Assembly (NCBI GenBank): GCA_902762305.1
Contig: CACWNW010000001.1
Span: forward strand, 124,001-188,000
DNA from: Fibrobacter succinogenes
Lineage (GTDB): Bacteria; Fibrobacterota; Fibrobacteria; Fibrobacterales; Fibrobacteraceae
Direction of reading: 5' to 3'
Length of the DNA: 64,000 nucleotides
In this document: positions 47,784 through 56,270 of the stretch, one piece after another
How the letters are laid out: the number at the start of each line of letters is the position of its first letter
Numbering within the stretch: position 1 is the stretch's first letter
Made by a program: the position numbers and the translations under genes
The notes under the pieces: generated by a model
Database searches by the model: none
Told to the model about the DNA's origin: nothing
The model's input: only the letters and a program-made list of their open reading frames with translations

Positions 47784-48686
47784 ATGAAAGTATCGTCGTT
47801 CTTTTATTTCGCAAATTTTTGGCTCAAGACAGTCCTTTTCAAAAAGAAAGATCCGATTCTAGGCACCGTCATTGTAACCGACCGCTGCAACCTGAAATGC
47901 AAGCACTGCTCCGTCAACAACATCACTTCGATAATGCATCCCTACACCCAGATCAAAAAGGAGATGCAGACCCTGTACGACATGGGCGCCCGAATCCTAT
48001 TCTTCTGCGGCGGCGAGACGTTCTTGTGGAGAGACGGCGATTTGACCGTCAGGGACCTGGTCATCGAAGCCAAAAGAATGGGCTTCATGATTGTCAACGT
48101 GGTCACGAACGGAACACAGCCCATCGACTTGCCCGAGGCGGACCTGATTCTGCTAAGCCTTGACGGCGACAGGGAACGCCACAATGCCATCAGAGGCAAT
48201 ACATTCGACACCATCATGGAGAATGTCAAGAACGCCACCGCAGACAACATCTGCTTCTACATGGCCATCAACCAGATAAACAAGGATGCCGTGCGGGATG
48301 TCTGCCAGATTGCGAAGGATACGAAAAACGTGAGGGCGGTCTCGTTCAATTTCCACACGCCTTATCCCGATACGAGAAACCTATTCCTGTCCAAAGACGA
48401 AAAGCAGAAGATTGCAGACACCATCTTACAGATGATGGACAAAGGGTACCCGATATTCAATCTCAAGGCCTCCCTCCCGTACCTCGTCAACAACAGCTTC
48501 CCCACCCCATGCTACCAGTGCCTGGTCATCGAAGACGGCAAGATTTCGGTATGCGGAAGGTGCATCGACGTTCCGGGACTTTGCGAAGAATGCGGCTACT
48601 TCTTTGTCGCGGAATACACCCTGCTTTTCAGGGGCAATTTAAGAATCGCATTCGAAGCGGTAAGGACATACCTCAAGTACGTGTAG
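47784..48686 (+). CDS. Radical SAM protein with a C-terminal cysteine-rich domain
   Basis: A 300-residue radical SAM enzyme. VTDRCNLKCKHCSVNN near residues 32-45 is the CxxxCxxC [4Fe-4S] site; FFCGGETFLWRD is the GGE SAM-binding motif; LILLSLDGDRERHNAIRG follows the usual course. The C-terminal part has several more cysteines (PCYQCLVIEDGKISVCGRCIDVPGLCEECGYF) and probably binds a second cluster, like SPASM or twitch domains. Substrate unknown. The second radical SAM gene starts 19 bases downstream, so the two act together or in sequence. Confidence 0.87.
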   Translation: MKVSSFFYFANFWLKTVLFKKKDPILGTVIVTDRCNLKCKHCSVNNITSIMHPYTQIKKEMQTLYDMGARILFFCGGETFLWRDGDLTVRDLVIEAKRMGFMIVNVVTNGTQPIDLPEADLILLSLDGDRERHNAIRGNTFDTIMENVKNATADNICFYMAINQINKDAVRDVCQIAKDTKNVRAVSFNFHTPYPDTRNLFLSKDEKQKIADTILQMMDKGYPIFNLKASLPYLVNNSFPTPCYQCLVIEDGKISVCGRCIDVPGLCEECGYFFVAEYTLLFRGNLRIAFEAVRTYLKYV

Positions 48687-48705
48687 GCCAACGAGAGTTT
48701 TTTGA

Positions 48706-49959
48706 ATGAGTTTGAGAACGACCTTAACTAGAGCGTGGCTGACCCGATCCTTTAAGCCTTTTTTATTCAAGAACGAATACGATGATTTTCTCCCCTTCGA
48801 GGAATGCGAGAATCTCGGTCTCTACGTCCATATCCCTTTCTGCAAGAGCATCTGCACATTCTGCCCCTATTGCAAGACTATCTATAACAAGGAACTGTGC
48901 GACCGCTACATAGACGCGCTGATAAGGGAAATCCATAAGGTCGGCGGTCAATACAAAGGCAAGAAAGAAACGACCAGCCTGTATTTTGGCGGCGGCACAC
49001 CTGCCCTAATCGCAGATAGAATCGGCGAAATCATAGAAGCGATTCAGGAACATTTTACCGTGACCGAAGGCGTCGGCGTCGAACTGCACCCCGACAACGT
49101 GAATGTCGAAACACTCCAAAGGCTGAAAAATGCGGGCGTTACAAAACTCAGCATAGGCATCCAATCGTTCCAGGAGAAATACCAGAACATTCTCGGGCGA
49201 AAGAAAGTCGATGCAAACAAATTAAAGGAAGCCCTGAGCGCCGTGGAATTCGAAACGGTTTCGATGGACTTCATCTTCGCACTCCCCGACCAGACTTACG
49301 AAGACATCAAGGCGGACGTGGATACCGCATTCGAAAGCGGCGCAAACCATGTTGCGATTTACCCGTTCATCGACTTTTCCTTTACCAAGAGCAAAGTGAA
49401 AACGATGCCGAAAAAGCAGAAAAAGGAGCTGCTGGACCGAATTACCGCCTACTTCAACGAGAAGGGATACCACCGCAGTTCCATCTGGACATTCTCGAAC
49501 AAGAAAGAAGCCAAATATTCCTCCATGACCCGTGACAGTTTCCTCGGGTTCGGATGCTCCGCCACGACGCTCCTTCAAAAGCAATTCAAGATAAATACCT
49601 TCTCCGTAGAGGAATACTGCAAGAGGATTGACAGCGATAAGCTGCCGACATCTTTAACCATCCGCTTCACGCCAAGGCAGAGGATGGTGTATTACCTATT
49701 CTGGACGCTTTACAGCATGCAACTGGACGAAAAGAAATTCGAGCAGTTCTTTGGTGTCCCGCTCCAGAAAATGTACAGTTTTGATTTCTGGCTAGCACAG
49801 AAACTCGGTTTCCTGACAAAAGAATACGGCGTCTATTCCACGACCATGAAGGGAGCCTTTTACTACCACTACTACGAGCAGTTCTACACGCTCTCTTACA
49901 TCGACAAGATGTGGGGAATCATGCGAAAAGAAGCGTTCCCGGAAAAGATTGAGTTTTAG
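48706..49959 (+). CDS. HemN/HemW-like radical SAM protein
   Basis: A 417-residue protein of the coproporphyrinogen III oxidase-like radical SAM group. YVHIPFCKSICTFCPYCKT near residues 40-58 has the HIPFCxxxCxxC site with an extra Cys; LYFGGGTPALI is the GGGTP motif; VELHPDNVNVETLQRLKNAGVTKLSIGIQSF is typical of HemN/HemW. The end lacks a clear HemW tail. HemN-like enzymes include haem-pathway oxidases, haem chaperones and class C methyltransferases; the pairing with another radical SAM protein favours a special biosynthetic or modification role. GAGAG precedes the ATG. Confidence 0.85.
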   Translation: MSLRTTLTRAWLTRSFKPFLFKNEYDDFLPFEECENLGLYVHIPFCKSICTFCPYCKTIYNKELCDRYIDALIREIHKVGGQYKGKKETTSLYFGGGTPALIADRIGEIIEAIQEHFTVTEGVGVELHPDNVNVETLQRLKNAGVTKLSIGIQSFQEKYQNILGRKKVDANKLKEALSAVEFETVSMDFIFALPDQTYEDIKADVDTAFESGANHVAIYPFIDFSFTKSKVKTMPKKQKKELLDRITAYFNEKGYHRSSIWTFSNKKEAKYSSMTRDSFLGFGCSATTLLQKQFKINTFSVEEYCKRIDSDKLPTSLTIRFTPRQRMVYYLFWTLYSMQLDEKKFEQFFGVPLQKMYSFDFWLAQKLGFLTKEYGVYSTTMKGAFYYHYYEQFYTLSYIDKMWGIMRKEAFPEKIEF

Positions 49960-49977
49960 CGATGCAGCAGGATGCGG

Positions 49978-50778
49978 TCAGTACGAGCTTGACGAAGACC
50001 GTTGTGTCTGCGCACTCGATAGCAAATCTCTACCGCCCCCTGAACTCGAAGATCCTGGCATGAACGGTTTGCCCGGATCCGGCTCATGCACAACTTCGTA
50101 AGTACTATGCTTGGCATAAACAGTGTAATCAATATACTTGATATTTTCAAGCTCAGATCCATAACTTATAGCGAAATCAGACCAGCAGAGACAATTGGCA
50201 CTAGCCTCCTCATCAACAAATTTCATGACCAAGGTGTCCCCAGACATCGTCTTGGATAGGGTGCCTCCTAGCCTACTACAGTTATCTACAACATAATACA
50301 GCGTGCCCGAGTATCTTCCGTTCGAATCCGGCTGCATATACGCCTTGGTGGCAGGCGTCGGGACCTTCCCCATCGGATAATCCGCAAAACACCTTGTCGA
50401 CACCTCGACATCCAATTCTTGTGGCCCAGAAGACGAAGAAGCCTCTTCTGTAGACGAGCTGCTGTTCACAGCCGTCGTATCGGCCGACTGCGAGCTAGAC
50501 GACTCTTCAACGGCTTCCGAAGACGATTGAACTTTTTCCGATGAAGAACTTTCCTGCTCTACTGAAGAAGAGGATTCGGAGACTTTATTGGACGAAGAAG
50601 AGTCCTTGCTTTTCTTTGATGACGAAGAAGATTTTTCCGACGAAGAAGACGGAGTTTCGTCTACAGAGCTCGAACTTTCAAGTTCTGGATCTACAGAATT
50701 TGAGGATGAAGGCGAGTCATCGCCACAAGCTGCGAGCGCCAAGGCAAGAACCGCGCCAAAGACAAACGATTTCTTCAT
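49978..50778 (-). CDS. Lipoprotein with a long serine-rich linker
   Basis: A 266-residue lipoprotein (LAAC, Cys18). Residues ~22-125 are an extreme Ser-rich linker with repeated SSSS and acidic or Lys spacers; the remaining ~115 residues form a small domain with CFADYPMG, VVDNCSRLGGTL and NCLCWSDF, so two or three disulfides are likely. A second short Ser cluster ends the chain. The same linker style is common in Fibrobacter surface proteins. No family recognised for the folded part. Confidence 0.8.
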   Translation of the reverse strand: MKKSFVFGAVLALALAACGDDSPSSSNSVDPELESSSSVDETPSSSSEKSSSSSKKSKDSSSSNKVSESSSSVEQESSSSEKVQSSSEAVEESSSSQSADTTAVNSSSSTEEASSSSGPQELDVEVSTRCFADYPMGKVPTPATKAYMQPDSNGRYSGTLYYVVDNCSRLGGTLSKTMSGDTLVMKFVDEEASANCLCWSDFAISYGSELENIKYIDYTVYAKHSTYEVVHEPDPGKPFMPGSSSSGGGRDLLSSAQTQRSSSSSY

Positions 50779-50904
50779 AGGAATTTCCTTCTATTTTACT
50801 CATCCCTCATTAAATAATATAATCATTTTTTAAGCACTTTGTTTATAAAAAATGATAAAAAGGAGATTGCCGACACTGAGGCCGGATAGCAATGATACGA
50901 AAAT

Positions 50905-50927
50905 GGCGGCTCAAGGCCGCCTTTTTT
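50905..50927. terminator. Hairpin at the end of ettA
   Basis: GGCGGC (50905-50910) and GCCGCC (50916-50921) with a five-base loop. The T6 run lies on the plus-strand side; on the minus strand, where ettA ends at 50930, it is followed by ATTTT. It can serve as a terminator in either direction but is stronger for plus-strand transcripts. Confidence 0.65.
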
Positions 50928-50929
50928 AA

Positions 50930-52621
50930 TTATTGTCTCGTAAGAGTCTTGTACTTAATCGGCTTCGGGTTGTCGGCATCTTCGCCGAGGCGCTTGCGGC
51001 GGTCGGCTTCGTATTCGCTCCAGTTGCCTTCGAACCACACCACCTTCGAGTCGCCTTCGTAAGCGAGGATGTGCGTGGCGATGCGGTCCAGGAACCAGCG
51101 GTCATGCGAAATAATCACGGCGCAGCCAGCGAACTTGAGAATTGCCTGTTCCAGAGCCTGCAACGTTTCGATGTCCAAGTCGTTCGTCGGTTCGTCGAGG
51201 AACAACAGGTTACCCGGCTTCTGCAGGTTCTTCGCCATGAGCACGCGGTTGCGTTCACCGCCCGAAAGCGTCGTGAGCTTTTTCTGCTGAGCAGCGCCCG
51301 TGAAGTTGAAAAGTCCGCAGTAAGCGCGGCCATTCATCTTGCGGTCACCCACCATGATTTCGTCGTTACCGCCGGTAATTTCTTCCCACACGGTCTTGGA
51401 ATCGTCGAGGCTGTCACGGCCCTGTTCCATACTGATGATTTCGACGGTTTCACCAATCTTGAGCGTACCGCCATCGGGCTTTTCCTGGCCCGTAATCATC
51501 TTGAACAAAGTCGTCTTACCGGCACCGTTGGGGCCGATAATGCCCACGATGCCGGAGCGCGGCAGGTTGAAGTTCAAGTCGTCGAACAGCACCTTGTCGC
51601 CAAAGGCCTTCTGCAAGTGTTCCGCCTGGATGACGATATCGCCCAAGCGCTTGCCGTTGGCAATGTGGATTTGCGCCACCTTGATCTGCTCGCGGGAATC
51701 TTCGGCAAGCAATTCTTCGTAAGCCTTGAGACGGGCCTTGCTCTTGGCCTGGCGCGCCTTCGGGCTCTGCTTGACCCATTCCTGTTCGCGGGCCAAACGC
51801 TTCTGCCTGTCGGACTCGCCCTTCTCTTCGCCACGGAGGCGTTCGAGCTTCTGGTCAAGCCACTGGGCGTAATTGCCTTCCCAAGGAATGCCGCGGCCGC
51901 GGTCGATTTCCAGAATCCAGTTCGTCACGTTGTCGAGGAAGTAACGGTCGTGCGTCACGAGAATCACGGAGCCCTTGTATTCGCGGAGGTGGCGTTCGAG
52001 CCAGGCAACCGTTTCGGCATCCAGGTGGTTCGTCGGTTCGTCGAGCAACAGCAAATCCGGTTCTTCGAGGAGCAGGCGGCAGAGGGCCACGCGACGCTTT
52101 TCACCACCGGAAAGGTTCGTCACCGGCCAGTCGCCCGGCGGGCAGCGGAGAGCGTCCATTGCAATTTCGATATTGCGGTCAAGGCTCCACAAGTCCTGCG
52201 CGTCGATGATGTCCTGGAGCTTCGCCTGTTCGTCGAGGAGCTTGTTCATCTCGTCATCTTCCATGGGTTCGGCGAACTTCATGGAAATTTCGTTGAAGCG
52301 GTCGAGCACGGCCTGCTTCTTGGCCACAGCCTGCATCACGTTTTCCTTGACGGTCAAGTTCGGGTCGAGCTGCGGTTCCTGCGGCAGGTAACCCGCGGTG
52401 CGGCCCGGCTCGATCCAGGCTTCGCCCTGGAATTCCTTGTCAATGCCCGCCATGATGCGGAGCAGCGTAGACTTACCGGCACCGTTCTGGCCGATGATGC
52501 CAATCTTTGCGCCGTAGTAGAAACTGAGGGAAATGTCCTTCAGCACCTCCTTGTTAGGCGGGTACGACTTGGTCATCTTGTACATGTAGAAAACGAATTT
52601 TTCTGCTTTATTTTCGGCCAT
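50930..52621 (-). CDS. ettA: Energy-dependent translational throttle protein EttA (ABC-F)
   Basis: A 563-residue ABC-F protein with two ATP-binding cassettes and no membrane segment. Walker A motifs are GQNGAGKST near residue 38 and GPNGAGKTT in the second half; signatures are NLSGGEKRRVALCRLLLEEPDLLLLDEPTNHLD and TLSGGERNRVLMAKNLQKPGNLLFLDEPTNDLD. The linker between them (KRLAREQEWVKQSPKARQAKSKARLKAYEEL) and the start (FVFYMYKMTKSYPPNKEVLKDISLSFYYGAKIGIIG) match EttA, which gates the 70S ribosome's first peptide bond in response to the ATP/ADP ratio. GGAG precedes the ATG. Confidence 0.95.
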   Translation of the reverse strand: MAENKAEKFVFYMYKMTKSYPPNKEVLKDISLSFYYGAKIGIIGQNGAGKSTLLRIMAGIDKEFQGEAWIEPGRTAGYLPQEPQLDPNLTVKENVMQAVAKKQAVLDRFNEISMKFAEPMEDDEMNKLLDEQAKLQDIIDAQDLWSLDRNIEIAMDALRCPPGDWPVTNLSGGEKRRVALCRLLLEEPDLLLLDEPTNHLDAETVAWLERHLREYKGSVILVTHDRYFLDNVTNWILEIDRGRGIPWEGNYAQWLDQKLERLRGEEKGESDRQKRLAREQEWVKQSPKARQAKSKARLKAYEELLAEDSREQIKVAQIHIANGKRLGDIVIQAEHLQKAFGDKVLFDDLNFNLPRSGIVGIIGPNGAGKTTLFKMITGQEKPDGGTLKIGETVEIISMEQGRDSLDDSKTVWEEITGGNDEIMVGDRKMNGRAYCGLFNFTGAAQQKKLTTLSGGERNRVLMAKNLQKPGNLLFLDEPTNDLDIETLQALEQAILKFAGCAVIISHDRWFLDRIATHILAYEGDSKVVWFEGNWSEYEADRRKRLGEDADNPKPIKYKTLTRQ

Positions 52622-52650
52622 AGGGGCTCCAGAGGGGGTTACAAATGTTT

Positions 52651-52691
52651 AGATCCTTCGACTTCGCGCTTCGCACTCAGCCCAGGATGAC
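52651..52691. repeat. Dispersed GTCATCCTG/GGATC-type intergenic repeat, copy 1
   Basis: AGATCCTTCGACTTCGCGCT continuing to CAGGATGAC. Variants of this GGATC...GTCATCCTG element are scattered between genes in many genomes, and a diverged copy lies at 58161-58197. It separates ettA from the skp gene. Confidence 0.5.
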
Positions 52692-52703
52692 GCATCCATA
52701 TCG

Positions 52704-53219
52704 TTAACGATTGTTCAGATAATCAAGAACCTTGCTCGTAAGGTCGTTTTCCTTCTTCCAGAAGAGAACGGAACCAGTCGCGCGGTCCACGACCATGTCG
52801 TAGCCTTCCTGTAGGGCAATCTCGTTAATCGCCTTGCGGATAAGCTGGATAATCGGCGCACTCACCTTCTCGTTCTGCGTGATGAGTTCGCCCTTACGGC
52901 CGTACACGCGGTCGATGAACGTCTTGAGTTCGGTATCTTTCTTGTTGTATTCCGCTTCAAGCTCGCGCTTCTTCTCGTCACTGAGCATCAGCATCTGCTT
53001 GTCGAGTTTTTCCTTGATAGCGGAAAGTTCCTTCTGCAACAGGTTCGCCTGCTGTTCCCACTTGGCCACCTGGCGGTCATATTCTTCCTGGGCCTTCTTC
53101 GTGCCCTTGTAGCCGTCAAAGATGAGCTTGGAGTCCACATGCGCGATACGAAGGCCGTCTTCGGCAAAGGCCGCGCTTGCGAACACCATCATCAAAACGA
53201 TTAGAAACTTACGAATCAT
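52704..53219 (-). CDS. skp: Periplasmic chaperone of the OmpH/Skp family
   Basis: A 171-residue secreted protein. The signal peptide ends ASAAFAED; the mature chain starts GLRIAHVDSKLIFDGYKGTKKAQEEYDRQVAKWEQQANLLQKEL, a beta strand followed by the long coiled-coil tentacle of Skp, and returns with the strand YDMVVDRATGSVLFW. Skp trimers hold unfolded outer-membrane proteins on the way to the BAM complex. I chose the ATG at 53219, preceded by AGGAGG; a longer frame has no support. It follows bamA by 16 bases, the classical bamA-skp order. Confidence 0.92.
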   Translation of the reverse strand: MIRKFLIVLMMVFASAAFAEDGLRIAHVDSKLIFDGYKGTKKAQEEYDRQVAKWEQQANLLQKELSAIKEKLDKQMLMLSDEKKRELEAEYNKKDTELKTFIDRVYGRKGELITQNEKVSAPIIQLIRKAINEIALQEGYDMVVDRATGSVLFWKKENDLTSKVLDYLNNR

Positions 53220-53235
53220 AGAGCCTCCTAATTCC

Positions 53236-56016
53236 CTAGAATCCCTGACCGATGACAAAGTTGAATTCCATATCGCCCACCTTGTTGCGCTGCAGGCCAG
53301 TGTAAGTCTCACCCACATCGAGCGGCCAGGCAAAGTCGAACCCGATAATACCGAGCATCGGCACCACTACGCGGAAACCGAAACCGATGTCCTTCTTGAG
53401 GCTTGTCGGATCCCATTCGCTGAGCGGGTTCCTGCTCGGCTTAGCCACCTTCGTCTTGGGGTCATAGCGTTCACCGAACACGTTACCCGCATCGAAGAAG
53501 AACGGCAACAGGTAGAACGTCTGCGGCACGATTCCCAGCTGGAGTTCAGCACCGATGTACTGGTAGCTGCGGCCCAGGCGGCGGTAGCCGATAGAGCCCG
53601 AGCTGTAACCGCGCATGGTACCTTCGTAACCCATCACGCCGCCCATCGTGTAGAGCGTGCGGTATTGCAGCTGGTCGCCGAAAATGACGCCGTATTCGTT
53701 GGTAAGCGCAATCGCGAGGCGGTCGCTGAACAGCGGGAACCACCACTTGATGGTAAGTTCCGTCTTAATGAAGCTAAAGTCACTGAAGAGCAAGTTGTCG
53801 GCCACCTGCACGTCGAGCACATAGCGGGAGCCTTCCGTCGGGAACTGCGGCAGGTTCTTGTCGTCACGCACGATGCGGAAGTTGATGGCAGATTCGATAC
53901 CGGTGTAGACCACGTAGCTGTCGTCGATGTTCGGGCCCTGCTTGTTCATGAGCCAGCTGTAACCGACCTGACCGTAGAAGTAGTCATCGGGCCACTTGAG
54001 GCGCTTACCCACATACACAGAGCCACCGTAACGGGTGATGTTCGGGTCGCCGTAATCTTCCATGTTCCACCAGGTGTAGCTCAGGCTTGCACCGAGGGTA
54101 ATCGGCTTGTCCAGGAGCCAGGGTTCCTGGAAGCTGATGGAGGCGCTCTTCTTGTCGGCACCGTATTCCACATTCAGGCTAGCCGCCTGACCGTCACCCA
54201 TACAGCAGTTCGGGATGGAGATACTTGCCGTACCCACAAGACCGTCGCTCTCGCTGTACGACACGCCCAGACTGAACTGGCCGGTCCCCGCTTCCTTCTC
54301 CTGCACGGTGAAGTCGAGATCGACTTCCTGTTCGCTATGGATCTTGATATCGGGAACAACCATGTCGAAGTAGTTGAGCTGCATGATTTCGCGGAAGCTG
54401 CGTTCCAATGCGGACTGGCGGTAGGTGTCGCCCGGGTACAGGCGCACTTCACGGCGGATGACCTTCTCGTTGGTCTTCGTGTTGCCGTGGATGTAGACCT
54501 TGTGGATGCTTGCCGGCAAGCCTTCGCGCATGCGGTACGTGAGGTTCACCACGGAGTCGTTCTCGAACGTACGTTCTTCGTCGAACTGGGCAAACAGGTA
54601 ACCGTCTTCGCGGTACACATCAATCAAAGCCTTGCGGGAAGCTTCGTACAAGTACTGGTCGAACACGGAACCGCTGTCGAGGCGGAAGGCATAGTTCAGG
54701 ACCTTGTCGTTCAGCACCTCATTGCCGGAGAAGTGCACACTGCCCATGTAGTAACGGCGGCCTTCCACCATGCCGATGTGGATGCAGATGGCACTCGAGG
54801 TCTTGATGTTGTCGTACTTGTTCAAAAGCGGGAACATCTCTTCGATGATGTAGCGCACCAAGAGCTTCTCGTCGTATTCCGAGAGCTTCTTGATTTTCTT
54901 GAGCGAATCAATCTTCGGATTGTTGAACTTGTTCCCCTTCACGATATTGAGCAATTCCTTGCGGGAATCCTCATAGCGGATAATGTCGTTCAAAAGCTTC
55001 AGGGCGTCTTCTTCTTCCTTGACCTGCGGGAGAGGACGCGTGACGTAACTGTGGCTGGCGGCTTCCCTCGTCCGGCGGAAGAAGTGCGAGACCTGCATGG
55101 TGGGCTTGCCCGCCATCTTGTACATGGCCGACGTGGGGTCAGACATGGCACGGTTCAACTGGTCGTAAAGCGGCTGGAGGCGTTCCCCGACCGGCACCAT
55201 ACGTCCCAAGTAGAACAGGCAGCTGGAGTCCGGCAGGTATTCGGCGCGGTAGTCCGTAAGTTCGGCATCCAGGAAACCGAAATGGCGGATAGCGTTAAGC
55301 ACCGTATCGCGGTCGGCCTCGAACACGTTTTCCTTGAACTCGCCACCGCCATACCACTGGTCCACCTTCGTGAGCATGTGATCCGTGATATCCTCGTAAG
55401 GCACATTGTCGTTGCCCTCGATTTCGATGCGGCGCACCTTGACCTTCTCGCCTTCGCGGATAATGAAGGTCACCTGGTTCTTGTTGTCGTCGACTGGAGT
55501 CTCGCGGTAGCCAACTTCGGCCAGCAGGAAGCCTTCGGAATGGTAGTGGTCGATCATCGCCTGGCGGTCGCGTTCGAGCTGGCTCTTGCTGTAAACCTGT
55601 CCGGGAATCAAACGCAACTTGAGGCGCAGGTCGTCCTCGGAAATTTCGTCGCAGCCGTCCAGAATGGCGGTATCGAGCGCCGGCAGTTCCTTGATCTTGA
55701 AAATGAGGTCCACCTCGGTACTGTTGTCCACATAATCGACCCAGGCCGACACGTCGTCAAAGAGGCCGGACTTGTAGAGGGCGGCAACGGATTCCTGCAC
55801 CTTATCGGACAGGGCCGACGGAGAATAAGTCTGGCCGTCACGGATACCTATGCGGCTTAGGACCGAACGTTGGTCCATGTTCACGTTGCCTTCGACTTTA
55901 ACCTTGCGGACCGTATTTTCGGCCATGTAGTCCGTAGGCATTTGGGACATATCCAGCAACTGGGCGTGCATCAAACCGGCAAAGGCGAGTATCAGAATTA
56001 CAATTCGGGAACGCAG
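53236..56016 (-). CDS. bamA: Outer membrane protein assembly factor BamA
   Basis: About 926 residues: five POTRA repeats (residues ~30-530; for example VRKVKVEGNVNMDQRSVLSRIGIRDGQ and IHKVYIHGNTKTNEKVIRREVRLYPGDTY) and a C-terminal 16-strand barrel ending in IGFDFAWPLDVGETY and NKVGDMEFNFVIGQGF, with the conserved Phe end. BamA inserts outer-membrane proteins. It is longer than most (~800), mainly in POTRA insertions. The only ATG/GTG/TTG starts in frame (TTG 55974, ATG 55971) cut off the signal peptide. The upstream in-frame codons spell RSRIVILILAFAGLMHAQ after a CTG at 56014-56016, six bases from GGTAGG, so I place the start there. Followed by skp. Confidence 0.88.
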   Translation of the reverse strand: MRSRIVILILAFAGLMHAQLLDMSQMPTDYMAENTVRKVKVEGNVNMDQRSVLSRIGIRDGQTYSPSALSDKVQESVAALYKSGLFDDVSAWVDYVDNSTEVDLIFKIKELPALDTAILDGCDEISEDDLRLKLRLIPGQVYSKSQLERDRQAMIDHYHSEGFLLAEVGYRETPVDDNKNQVTFIIREGEKVKVRRIEIEGNDNVPYEDITDHMLTKVDQWYGGGEFKENVFEADRDTVLNAIRHFGFLDAELTDYRAEYLPDSSCLFYLGRMVPVGERLQPLYDQLNRAMSDPTSAMYKMAGKPTMQVSHFFRRTREAASHSYVTRPLPQVKEEEDALKLLNDIIRYEDSRKELLNIVKGNKFNNPKIDSLKKIKKLSEYDEKLLVRYIIEEMFPLLNKYDNIKTSSAICIHIGMVEGRRYYMGSVHFSGNEVLNDKVLNYAFRLDSGSVFDQYLYEASRKALIDVYREDGYLFAQFDEERTFENDSVVNLTYRMREGLPASIHKVYIHGNTKTNEKVIRREVRLYPGDTYRQSALERSFREIMQLNYFDMVVPDIKIHSEQEVDLDFTVQEKEAGTGQFSLGVSYSESDGLVGTASISIPNCCMGDGQAASLNVEYGADKKSASISFQEPWLLDKPITLGASLSYTWWNMEDYGDPNITRYGGSVYVGKRLKWPDDYFYGQVGYSWLMNKQGPNIDDSYVVYTGIESAINFRIVRDDKNLPQFPTEGSRYVLDVQVADNLLFSDFSFIKTELTIKWWFPLFSDRLAIALTNEYGVIFGDQLQYRTLYTMGGVMGYEGTMRGYSSGSIGYRRLGRSYQYIGAELQLGIVPQTFYLLPFFFDAGNVFGERYDPKTKVAKPSRNPLSEWDPTSLKKDIGFGFRVVVPMLGIIGFDFAWPLDVGETYTGLQRNKVGDMEFNFVIGQGF

Positions 56017-56270
56017 AGTAAACCTACCTATAGAATCATAAAAAACTTAAAATACCGCACAAAAATACAAAAATTGGAAACTTCCGCCCAATCGGGATTG
56101 CTGAAAAACGCACATAGTACGGCAACTTTACAGCGTTTGTAAAAAAAGACCTGCCGGAGATAAAAAATACGGCGACGGCGAAAACTTTTAGAATTTTTTT
56201 CTTTCTTTCACTCCATAAAAAGACTAAATTCTTTCCGTTAAATTTTAACTCACTCCCATTAGAGGATTAT

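Larger units (their letters stand above)
41700..47800. other. Accessory island of small genes separated by a repeated promoter/leader module
   Basis: Between the ABC permease and the radical SAM pair, ten or more small genes occur in both directions, visibly more A+T-rich than the flanks. They share non-coding modules: a promoter TTGCGG-N17-TATATT, a leader with GGCTC/GAGCC hairpin and the text CTTTATGAGCCG, a nested palindrome, and a separate minus-strand leader with GAGGAGTCTTTTATGGA. The shared modules between unrelated genes point to cassette-like assembly. No integrase, transposase or tRNA end was found in the window. Confidence 0.6.

Noticed and set aside
41700-47800. Classical integron with attC sites
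   Set aside because: No RYYYAAC/GTTRRRY pairs at unit ends and no tyrosine integrase in the window; genes are in both orientations.
41700-47800. CRISPR array or phage island
   Set aside because: Repeats are few, long and irregularly spaced with genes between them; no cas, phage structural or lysis genes were recognised.
53122-55860. A 912-codon plus-strand frame opposite bamA and skp
   Set aside because: It mirrors bamA codon structure, shows His/Val/Ala-rich low complexity and has no ribosome site or domain.
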